Source: Capronia americana (lineage: Eukaryota > Ascomycota > Eurotiomycetes > Chaetothyriales > Herpotrichiellaceae). Taken from it: 64,000 bases of DNA. The position numbers and the translations under genes are program-made. Below are positions 55,879 to 64,000 of this stretch, in pieces; position 1 is the first letter of the stretch; each line of letters opens with the position of its first letter. The notes below the pieces were generated by a model. It did not search any database. It worked only from the letters and a program-made list of their open reading frames with translations, and was not told where the DNA came from. Where the stretch lies: the NCBI GenBank assembly GCA_016110215.1, contig JADWQD010000006.1, forward strand, positions 1,736,001-1,800,000, in the 5' to 3' direction.

Positions 55879-57245
55879 ATGCGCCGATTTGCCGCCCGTC
55901 ACCATCATCCGACTCTTTATCAGCTCGACTCATTCCTCACATCCAGGACATCGGAGTCCACCTTACGGCCTTCTCTCAGCATTGGAGGATCCATGTTCAA
56001 CACGTCGTTGCGCCGGGTGGCGCGCAACTGTACCAATGGGTCACCAATACCCTCTCGCCCGACCACACCTACGATAGCGACCTTCTCGTCGAACTCGCAT
56101 CAGCGGCGGCATTCGTCTTCCAAGCCTCCCACGCCGCCGAACAATGGCTCTCCGCCCATTCCAGCGGCTCAGGTGAAGCAGGTGGGAGCTCCCCGATCCG
56201 AGTCGAAAAGACCGGGCTCCGAGTCACGGCTATCAAAGAAGAGGTCTTCAAAGGACAAGTCGGATGCAAAGCAAGAAGCCCAAGAAAACTGGACATCCAA
56301 GTTACCTGCTGTCCCCAGCTTGCAGCACTTGAACCCCAAGGGTACGTACACCGCCACTCTCCCCCATCTCGACAGCAGCTAACTATATGGGCAGACGTGT
56401 ACGTCGCCTCATTTTTCTCGACCTACCGGCCTATGTCCATCACAGGCGCTGTCCCCACCGAAACCTCGCTCGAGTCCATCGACAAGCTCTTCGCACCGAA
56501 ACCCAAGCGCTCGCGCAATAACACCCAAGACGTCATCTACACGCTCGCCTCTGCAGTAGAAAGGCTCGACGAACACATCGCTGAAAAGCAGACCTCTCCG
56601 CCGTCCCAAAGTCAGAGCGCCGAACAAAAAGCCGCCTTGATCAAAGCTCTCACTCAGCGCAATGAAACGTCCATCGATCCCAACAGGACACACCATCTCG
56701 ACGGCGCGCCATCACATACAATCAACCTCAACGGGGGAAACGTCAAGCTCGTGATTCAAGAAATCCAGCGGCGCTTCCGACCGTTCAATGTGCCGCCCGT
56801 TCCGCAACCGATAAGTGATGCCGAAATCGACGCCGCGGAGGCCAAAGCCGCAGAATTCGAAAAGCAAGAGGAAATGCAGGCCAAAACACTAGAAGTCGAG
56901 ATCGAGCAGCAGGAATACGACCATGACCCCTACATCCAGCAGGTTGTCATCAATGTGCCCCGCGACGCAGATCTGCAGAATGGCAGATTCTTCACCAGCG
57001 GGACGACAACGATGGAGATTCCGAGTCTCGAGGCTGGTGAGACTGTGCCGGAAATGGGTCCCAGGCGAAGCAGAATCGGACAAAGACGAAGGATGGGCTA
57101 TGTCTCTCCTAGTCGGCGAAGACAGCAAGGCACAATGTACGCCATCAGCGTCAAGAGGCAACGGCGGCTGAAGATGAAGAAGCACAAGTACAAGAAGTTG
57201 ATGCGCAAGACGAGGAATCTGAGGAGAAAGCTCGGGCAGATATAA
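55879..57245 (+). CDS. cox24: Mitochondrial small-subunit ribosomal protein mS38
   Basis: 437 residues from exons 55879-56341 and 56395-57245, phase 1. The C-terminal 35 residues are the diagnostic mS38/AURKAIP1 (DUF1713) block: MYAISVKRQRRLKMKKHKYK then KLMRKTRNLRRK. This is a basic peptide that binds mitoribosomal RNA. Yeast Cox24/Qri5 is far shorter (about 110 residues), so most of the protein, rich in serine and proline at the N-terminus and acidic in the middle, is fungus-specific. The N-terminus is arginine-rich and free of acidic residues (MFNTSLRRVARN after residue 39 is an alternative start), in keeping with import into mitochondria. Confidence 0.92.
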
Positions 57246-57770
57246 CGTGTTTGTGGTTGATTGTGGTAGAGCCGCCAGACCTTGAGACTTTGGAGTGTCT
57301 TGTATTGCCTTCTGTCGCGTTGCACAGCACTGCCTTCCATTCCATTGCAAGGTGACGGATTCTCCGTCTTCCTAGACGCATACACGGGATGGGGTCGACG
57401 GGAGAAGAAGCGAAAGATACTGTCTACTGCCATGTGCATATTGCGGCGTTATAGAGCGAGGGCAGCATGCTGTCTTTCACCATTTACTTTTGCCACGCCT
57501 GTCTTGATTGATAGCACTGCACTGCACTACACAGCACCGCCAGCACTGTGAGCTTTTGCTCAGCTGCGTGCGTCAACATACATACCGAGAATTACATATG
57601 AATCGTCCCTCATGAATCTCATGCCTCACTCATGGGTATGTCAAACAACAAACCCATCACAGATCCTAATCAAGCTTGGGAACAAGTATTGGCTTGTAGC
57701 CTATAACCTATATAGAAGAAGCACCAGGCCAGGTTACTGTAGCATCAATCTACATTACTTTTTTCCACAG

Positions 57771-58009
57771 GTACTTATTGTTCTCGTACTAGTATAGCTC
57801 ACAGTCCTTCGATGCCGCGGTACTCTCCCACATAAGTTTTCCTATCTTGGGCAGACGGATGCCCGACCTCGGAGCGGAGATGGGCCACTGCACTGCACTC
57901 CACGGTACTGTATGTACTCGGAACAGTCCGGTGGACTCATCACTTAAGGTATGTAAGGCTACAGTACGATGTACTCGACATTACCTTCCTACTCTACCGT
58001 ACCGAGTAC
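57771..58009. repeat. GTAC / GTACTCG motif cluster
   Basis: Nine GTAC tetranucleotides (at 57771, 57786, 57820, 57905, 57914, 57964, 57971, 57999, 58006) lie in 239 bases, against about one expected by chance. Two are inside GTACTCG (57914, 57971) and one inside the reverse CGAGTAC (58003-58009). The role is unknown; it is not tandem and does not look like a transposon end. Confidence 0.5.
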
Positions 58010-58508
58010 TCTGCGCTAGGCTTCGCGTCGCTCCTCCTCGTGCACGTGAGGATCGGGTTTGCGAATTGACCATGGAGAAGTGCTGCAAAACGATTATCCG
58101 GCTGTGGTGCTCGCGGTCGCCTCCTGCCTCCTCGCTCTTCACAACTGCGGCCTTCCGTCTCGAGAGGCTAACCAAAGCGCATTGCTTGCTATGTAGGACC
58201 AATAAGCACGGATAAACGAGGTGCCCTGACACCCTGGCGCGCGGGTGGCTATTCTTGACCTAAGGATGCTTGTGAGTGAAGAACAGGACTCTTAGACGGG
58301 CAGTGCGATCGTCAAGAGACACCAGTGTACTTGGGCTTCATAGCGCTACTAAGTTTCTTGCAATACACTATACTGTACTATTCCGGAGCCCTAGTAGGCA
58401 GCATGCAAACCATTAATGCCAGTGCTGCCATCTCTGTGATCAAAAAAGCTCTAGCATTGATACATAATCGTCGGGATCCAGGTTGAGTGCTTTTCCATAA
58501 CTCGCCCT

Positions 58509-58530
58509 GGTGTGGTGTGGTGTGGTGTGT
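58509..58530. repeat. GGTGT microsatellite
   Basis: Four units of GGTGT in tandem, in the 3' spacer of the V-ATPase gene. Confidence 0.7.
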
Positions 58531-58714
58531 TTGACCAATTGGTTGAGGGTGTTGTTTCGTGCTGGTGTGGCGTGGAATTGGTTGTAGCTGAGAAGCGCCA
58601 GTCACTCGCTTCCCACCGTGCTTCTCGCAGTTCGTGCCTTCCGCTTTGTCTGGCTCTTAAGCTCTCCTTCATGCGATGACGCTCCAAGGCAGCCGTGACC
58701 TCTTCCCTCCTCGT

Positions 58715-59499
58715 CTAGCAGGTGACATCAGTCTGTGCCTTCGAGTTCATCAACAACGCGACAATCAAGCCGTAGAGTCCCAACACTTCAGCGAAAATAA
58801 GAATAAGAATCATGCCGACGAACAGACGAGGCTGCTGGGCGGTACCGCGCACACCAGCATCACCGACGATACCAATGGCAAAGCCCGCGGCAAGACCGGC
58901 GAGACCGACGGACAAGCCGGCGCCGAGTTGAATGAAGCCGGTGAAGAGGGCCTGCTTTTGCGAGAGGTTGTCGGAAATCAACACGGAGACGACCAGGCCG
59001 TAGATACCGATGATACCAGCCATGATGACGGGGACAATGTCTGTGAAGTTGCGTCAATTGAACTGTTCTGCTCTTGAGGAGGAACGGGCGTACTCTTGAC
59101 GATGAGATCAGGTCGCAGGACACCCATGGCGGAGATACCGACACCAGACTTTGCGGTTCCGTAGGCCGCGCCAAAGCAGGTGAAGACGATGGCGGATGTG
59201 CAGCCCATGGCGCCGAAGAAGGGCTGTTGAAGAGCGTTCGGGTTAGTCGCTTGTCTCTGGCGAGGAGCTACTCATTGAGGCGCCTGAAGTGCGTCATGGG
59301 ATTCGAATAGGAAGGAACATACCGCATATACGGGACTATAGTGACAGTCATATCAGCAAATGTACACGTAGAACATCGTGCCTGGATCGATGTGTCGACT
59401 GCAAGCTCTGCCCAGCTTATCGACTGTCCGGGGCGCAGGCTGAAAGGAAACGAGGAGTATGGGGGGCAACAGCAGAACATACCAAAGATCGGAAGACAT
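58715..59499 (-). CDS. vma3: V-ATPase proteolipid subunit c (Vma3)
   Basis: 161 residues, exactly the usual size, from four exons: 59499-59483 (17 bases), 59335-59323 (13 bases), 59223-59094 and 59040-58715. All phases fit and restore MSSDLCPVYAPFFGAMGC. Four membrane helices form the proton-carrying ring of the vacuolar ATPase; the fourth has the essential glutamate in LILIFAEVLGLYGLI. LVVSVLISD and GLSVGLAGLAAGFAIGIVGD are the classical glycine-rich segments. The 13-base second exon would be missed by simple frame scanning. Confidence 0.97.
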
Positions 59500-60368
59500 C
59501 TTGACTGATTGGGTCGCTCTTGTGGGATTCTCAGGTGGCCTGTTGCAGAGAGCGAGCTCGTCGGGGTCGATGAAGTTGAGCAAGTTGAAGGCTTAGCGGT
59601 GCTGGGGGAAGAGAGATGCAGTGGTTGATGATGTTTCGAGGATCGAGTTTGGAAGGGAAGCTCCAACCTCGACTTGGCAGCCTGCACATGAATGGAAGGT
59701 CGACCGAGCCGTCTCGCTTCTCCGCATAAACATTTTGTCCCAGCCAGCCAGAACTAACAAGGAGACACCGCAACCCTTAACTGCGAGGGTGCCAACTGCG
59801 AGGCTGCGGAGCTCATCGTCCTTGCCGCCCACACATCTGCACTCGTCATCCTCCACCTAACCGCTCCTCGCCGAAGACAAGACGTGCCCTACGTGCATGT
59901 AAACAGCAAGACTGCGCTGGGGAGAGTTTGTGGCGTGAACCGGACGATTCTTGCAGCGCCAGCATTACCTCGAACGAGAGCAGTGATTTGATGCCCCGAA
60001 TTCGGGAATGAAGAACCGCATGGACAAACTGACAGATTGAGGGAATGAAGGGCCGGGGCACTACTACGGTGAGGCTCGGGATGCAGTTGGCCAACGAAAT
60101 AATGCGACTGCGGCTGCGGCTGCATAGCGGGCTTGAACATGCGATCAGGCACGTTTTAAGGGACAGCATCGAGACTCAACTGGGAGCAATGACAGGGAGA
60201 GAAGCTGAGAGATTCCATTCCATGTGCTTTGGGTATCACGCTCGTAGCCTTGCCAAAACCATCCCTCAGGACGAAAAGAAACATTCAAAATCCAGCTTCT
60301 GCCCGTCTGTGCCTCCCTTGCTGATGTGCTCGAACGACCCAGAACCTTCAATGTCCCAGACAAATGCT
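59500..60368. other. Intergenic region upstream of vma3
   Basis: Contains the vma3 promoter and the 3' end of the next gene. Nothing else is supported; the longer plus-strand frame at 60045-60563 lies partly over the neighbouring gene and is a shadow. Confidence 0.5.
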
Positions 60369-61955
60369 TCAGGTTCCGTCCGAGACCAAGAGGTCCCCCT
60401 GCTGTGCACCGTCAAGCACCCTCCTAACATGTCCTTGTTCCAGCTTCCTTGCCTTGTCCCTGCCTTCCTCGAGTCTCTCTACGCCCAGTCGTATGTTCTC
60501 AACATGCACAGCAAGAGGAATCTCCTTGTGCCCTTTCAACACCTCCGCGCTGGAAACTCTTGATCTCAGCTCTTCCAACTCTGCCCCCATAGCTTGCAAT
60601 TTCAGTATAGTTGCGCTAACGTGGGCCCACGCAACCTTCCGATACTGGCCCACTTGTCTCAACAAGCCGAGCTGATTATTGAACTTGCCCAACTTGGCTC
60701 TATTGCCGCCGAGCAGCGTCCAAAGATGCGAGAGAATTTCGTCTTTCTCGGCCTGAGCGGCGATGTTGTCATGCATGGCGACCGCGTGAATGACGTCCAG
60801 TCGATCTTCCAGGTTTTGCAAGACAAGAAGCAAGGCTTGTGCCTCTTCAATAAGCCGCTCGATCTCCTCCGACACGACGCGTGTGTGAGCGATGTATTGG
60901 TCTAAAAGCATCGCTTCCGTGAACTGCACCGGTTTGAATGGGGCGAGAATCTTGTCTTGGATGAAGCCTGGAATGACACCTCGTGAGGACTGTTTGTGTG
61001 CCATGTCGTCCAACACCCGCTGTGTCCAACGAGCCGTGCTGAGCACTATGTCAACGCCTCTGCCGACGTGCGAATTGAATTTCTGCAGGTCATACGAAGC
61101 CATCCGAGCCGTCTCGATGAAGCCGTCAAACTCAAGAACCATTTCGTTGCGAGACGCGAGTTGCGAGTATCGCACAATCTGACGTAGGTCACGGATCGAG
61201 GTCTCTGACCGTTTCATGTCCAAAGGCAGAGTGACGCCTGTTGCGGACTCGGACAGTATTGATTCGAACTGAGATTGTGTCTTCATCAGGGCATCGAACT
61301 CGACCGGAGCTGAGGTGCCAGCCGTGATTGTCGGGCTATCGTGGTTGGGTGACGCATACCGGCAGATCGGCAGGTTAAGAAGCGACAGCCCGGGAATTCG
61401 ACATATAGGAGATAAGGCGGTGTATATCGATGTGGTCAAGAGGTTCTGAACAAGCATCAATATGCCTGCGAACAGATAGGCTGCCAAAAGCCATGAAATA
61501 GGTCTTTTCAAGGCTTTCAGTGTCTGGCCCAGGATATCCAGGAGCCACTCAGTGGCATGAACGAGGATGAGAACAGCTTTATCGATGACTGGAGACGAAG
61601 CTGCCTTGCGTGTCCGTCCCTTATTCGGCTGGCTTGAGCGTACTGAGACTGCGGCCTGCTTCGAAGGTGTCCCCTTGGTAGGCGCCGGAGCCATGCGCTT
61701 CTGGGCGACCCTGTCCGATGGAGACATGTTCGTCGACATGGTTGGCATGATGAACTGTGGCTCATATGATGCCGGGGGGGTCTGCCTAGGAGACCTGCGT
61801 CGGTCTCGCAAAATTCGAGTCATTTTTGGATCGTGTTTGATTTCGTCGTCATCCTCATGTTCTGACTCTCTGGAACGTTCGTCCCAACTGATGCTTCCGT
61901 CGCTGTCCTCCACCACCCAGGAACCGTCCATTTCAGAGGTGCGCTTGGCAGGCAT
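60369..61955 (-). CDS. Uncharacterised membrane and coiled-coil protein
   Basis: 528 residues, single frame. The N-terminal 130 residues are charged and disordered-looking (WDERSRESEHEDDDEIKHD). A hydrophobic region at about 130-185 (AVLILVHATEWLLDILGQTL, then WLLAAYLFAGILMLVQNLL) could be one amphipathic and one or two membrane helices. From residue 215 to the end it is helical and coiled-coil-like (EEIERLIEEAQALLLVLQNLEDR, LRSRVSSAEV). This layout recalls nuclear-envelope or ER-anchored scaffold proteins, but I do not recognise a family. It diverges from the lactonase-type gene. Confidence 0.75.
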   Translation of the reverse strand: MPAKRTSEMDGSWVVEDSDGSISWDERSRESEHEDDDEIKHDPKMTRILRDRRRSPRQTPPASYEPQFIMPTMSTNMSPSDRVAQKRMAPAPTKGTPSKQAAVSVRSSQPNKGRTRKAASSPVIDKAVLILVHATEWLLDILGQTLKALKRPISWLLAAYLFAGILMLVQNLLTTSIYTALSPICRIPGLSLLNLPICRYASPNHDSPTITAGTSAPVEFDALMKTQSQFESILSESATGVTLPLDMKRSETSIRDLRQIVRYSQLASRNEMVLEFDGFIETARMASYDLQKFNSHVGRGVDIVLSTARWTQRVLDDMAHKQSSRGVIPGFIQDKILAPFKPVQFTEAMLLDQYIAHTRVVSEEIERLIEEAQALLLVLQNLEDRLDVIHAVAMHDNIAAQAEKDEILSHLWTLLGGNRAKLGKFNNQLGLLRQVGQYRKVAWAHVSATILKLQAMGAELEELRSRVSSAEVLKGHKEIPLAVHVENIRLGVERLEEGRDKARKLEQGHVRRVLDGAQQGDLLVSDGT

Positions 61956-62935
61956 CTTTTATACCTACAAATTGACGTACTCTTGGTGAATTGGAACGGC
62001 GCTGACCCGGATCTGGACGTTAATTGTAAGGTGTTAAGCCCGGAATGGAATCGGCTGCGAGGTGAATATGATGGTCACCCCAGGGAGAGCCAAGTCATTG
62101 TAATATCACCAGGCAACCGTTTGCGATTGATATGACTGTAAATAAGGGAAGATTGATGTTTATCACGTCTCCCTGAAGAGGCGCCATTATAGGCGACAGC
62201 GCCACAGGCCGTTTAGAACGCCCGTGTTGGCGACGAGGATGCCTCCAGCAACCGTCCTGGTTACGTCACAACAGTGCCGTCCAATCGTAGCCGGCCACGG
62301 CGAAGTATTCCAGCCTTATGCCGATTACGAGTCCTCCACGAGCTTCACTTGAACTTCATTTAAACTTCACTTGCTTGTTAGTTCTTTACGAGCATGCTGC
62401 GTGTCTACGGCTTCCCACCTCAACTTTTCTCACCATACCTACAGTGTGTCACGGTCAAATCCTCATTGATACCTAGGTAGTTCCTTGACTTCTCAATCGG
62501 CAGTAAATTATCGCACCAACGGCACCCGATTGTTCCTAGAGTCCCATCCCAAGTAATACATCTAGTAGCAATGTCTCCCTTACCGCCGCGCGTCTCGGAA
62601 GCTGAATTGACTGGCTTTACTAACCTCGGTCTCTACCGGTATAGAGGTGGTGCCTTCTATGATATAACGCTTAGGGCTGCTCTCAGCCCCCATATCCCCG
62701 CGAAGCTCCGCTCTTTAACGATACATAGCTGTGGAGATCGTCACTCCTCACGCCATGCCGTCATGACAAACCGAACCTTCACAAACGTCGATGTGTGACA
62801 GCCTAGGCGGTGTCGCTTATTTGGCACGACCCAGACCACAGCAAGCCTTCGCATTGATCTGATAAATGCCACTGTGAACAGGCAAATCATCGCAATCTCA
62901 CCTGTACCATCTGAGGTTGAAGAGCGGCTTGTATC
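61956..62935. other. Divergent spacer
   Basis: About 1 kb; the 75-codon frame at 62571-62798 has no domain. A short imperfect direct repeat of the CTTCACTTGAA kind lies at 62340-62372. No other feature. Confidence 0.5.
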
Positions 62936-64000
62936 ATGATGCTGAGTTCCTCTCTGCTTTTTGCGCTGGGCGCTACCACATCCGCAACCAATCTCTTCGT
63001 CTCGTCGTATTCAGGCAACATTACCTCCCTCTCTTTGACCGAGAGCAACGGCACCGTCAGCCTCGAAAGCACCTTCTTCAGCTCTGATTGCGGGCCTAAT
63101 CCATCATGGCTCACGATCGACGCTAGCCGCGGCCTGCTCTTCTGCCTCAATGAAGGCTTGACTGCACCGAATGGCTCTTTGAGCTCCTTTACCGTCAATC
63201 GCGACGGCAGCCTCAACCACGTCAAGAACGAGACCACCATCTCTGGGCCAGTGAGCGGTGTCATCTACGGCAACCCGGCTGGCAGGCGAGCCATCGCTCT
63301 CGCTCATTACACCGGCTCCTCGGTCAGCTCTTATTATCTGGACGGCGGTGGCCAATTCCATATCAGCGAGTCCTTCACCTACAGCATCTCGCAGCCAGGA
63401 GCAGACGCGGCTCGTCAAGACTCGCCTCATCCGCACGAGGCCTTCACTGACCCGACCGGCCAGTACCTGCTTGTGCCGGACCTGGGCGCGGACCTTGTGC
63501 GCGTCTACGGGATTGATGCTGAGACATTGAATCTCACCGAGCTGGCGCCGCTGGAGGCTCCTGCTGGCTCTGGTCCACGGCACGCCGCGTTCTACAACCC
63601 TTACAATGTCGCGAGCGAGGGCGCCACGACTTTTTTGCATCTGGCTACCGAGCTGGCCGGCACTATAGTTAGCTACTCCGTCACCTACTTGCCGAATGGA
63701 GGTGGTCTAAACTTCACTCAAGTCGCAGAAGTAAGCGCTCTCTGGCTTCTTACCCACGACCGCATTAACGCGCCAGCTGGCGTGCTGATCTCGCCCGACA
63801 ACCGTTTCCTGATTGTCAGCAATAGGAATAGCACGCTCTTCTCGCTCCCCAACCCGGACACCACAAACAGCACACAGATTCCCGCGGACACTCTAACGAC
63901 ATTTGAGCTGCAGCACGATGGCAGCCTTGTCTTTGTGCAGGCGTGGCCGAGCGGTGGACTTTACCCGCGGCAGTTCAGCATCAACCCTTCGGGTACTTTG
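62936..64000 (+). CDS. Secreted lactonase-type beta-propeller protein (partial)
   Basis: At least 355 residues, open to the end of the window, so the C-terminus is missing. The N-terminus is a signal peptide (MMLSSSLLFALGATTSATN). The repeated blade pattern is that of the 7-bladed lactonase/6-phosphogluconolactonase family: NLFVSSYSGNITSLSL, NPSWLTIDASRGLLFCLNEG, SPHPHEAFTDPTGQYLLVPDLGAD, and GVLISPDNRFLIVSNRN. The conserved PHPHEAF segment is the usual active-site blade. In fungi such secreted forms may hydrolyse lactones, including sugar lactones; the substrate is inferred only. The GTAAGC at 63731 looks like a donor but reading through keeps the family sequence in frame, so I treat it as coding. 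Confidence 0.85.
   Translation, partial: MMLSSSLLFALGATTSATNLFVSSYSGNITSLSLTESNGTVSLESTFFSSDCGPNPSWLTIDASRGLLFCLNEGLTAPNGSLSSFTVNRDGSLNHVKNETTISGPVSGVIYGNPAGRRAIALAHYTGSSVSSYYLDGGGQFHISESFTYSISQPGADAARQDSPHPHEAFTDPTGQYLLVPDLGADLVRVYGIDAETLNLTELAPLEAPAGSGPRHAAFYNPYNVASEGATTFLHLATELAGTIVSYSVTYLPNGGGLNFTQVAEVSALWLLTHDRINAPAGVLISPDNRFLIVSNRNSTLFSLPNPDTTNSTQIPADTLTTFELQHDGSLVFVQAWPSGGLYPRQFSINPSGTL

Larger units (their letters stand above)
57246..58714. other. Convergent spacer with GTAC-rich patch
   Basis: 1.5 kb between the 3' ends of mS38 and the V-ATPase gene. No gene. It has two copies of CACTGCACTGCACT (57515-57528 and 57886-57899) and an unusual density of GTAC at 57771-58009. Confidence 0.5.

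Noticed and set aside
63731..63776. Possible intron at GTAAGC in the lactonase-type gene
   Set aside because: Splicing to the near CAG breaks the frame, whereas reading through keeps the family sequence.

Overview
This is a gene-dense stretch of nuclear genome from a filamentous ascomycete (Pezizomycotina). The evidence is short introns of about 45-80 bases with GTRNGT donors, Zn2Cys6 and HET-domain genes, ACS-type sugar/anion permeases, a GT69 (CAP59-like) mannosyltransferase and typical fungal core genes. The sequence alone does not fix the class (Eurotiomycetes or Dothideomycetes would both fit). There is no sign of bacterial genes, CRISPR arrays, rRNA, intact transposons or tRNA genes that I could recognise by eye. 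I rebuilt 28 protein genes (one running off the right end) by joining exons and checking phase; reported spans include introns.

Left part (1.6-23.2 kb), accessory in character: a short-chain dehydrogenase; a calmodulin-HET fusion gene (3180-6241); then a group that looks like a small catabolic cluster, with a SnoaL-like protein, an ACS-family permease, an FAD oxidoreductase, a Zn2Cys6 regulator, an alpha/beta hydrolase and, 2 kb further on, an enoyl-CoA hydratase. The permease and oxidoreductase diverge from a 564-base promoter holding three perfect TCCGGA palindromes. Glutathione reductase (mitochondrial and cytosolic starts) and a second ACS-type permease follow.

Middle part (23.8-37.7 kb), housekeeping: Nse4 (SMC5/6 complex) and Vps34 (PI3-kinase) are divergent, followed by an inositol hexakisphosphate kinase with a stop-free 78-base intron, and a large AT-hook protein with a duplicated repeat.

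Right part (38.4-64 kb), mixed: a PMP3-family membrane protein with a long tail, a GT69 mannosyltransferase, aconitase X, a small hydrophilic Q/N-rich protein, a small secreted cysteine protein, Isy1 (spliceosome), the t6A dehydratase Tcd, two uncharacterised proteins, a Dabb-domain protein, mitoribosomal mS38, the V-ATPase proteolipid (four exons, one of 13 bases), a conserved-looking membrane/coiled-coil protein and the start of a secreted lactonase-type beta-propeller.

The most unusual item is the calmodulin-HET fusion: an almost complete four-EF-hand calmodulin, still carrying several short exons, is joined in frame to a HET cell-death domain. Every one of its calcium loops carries a substitution at a coordinating position.
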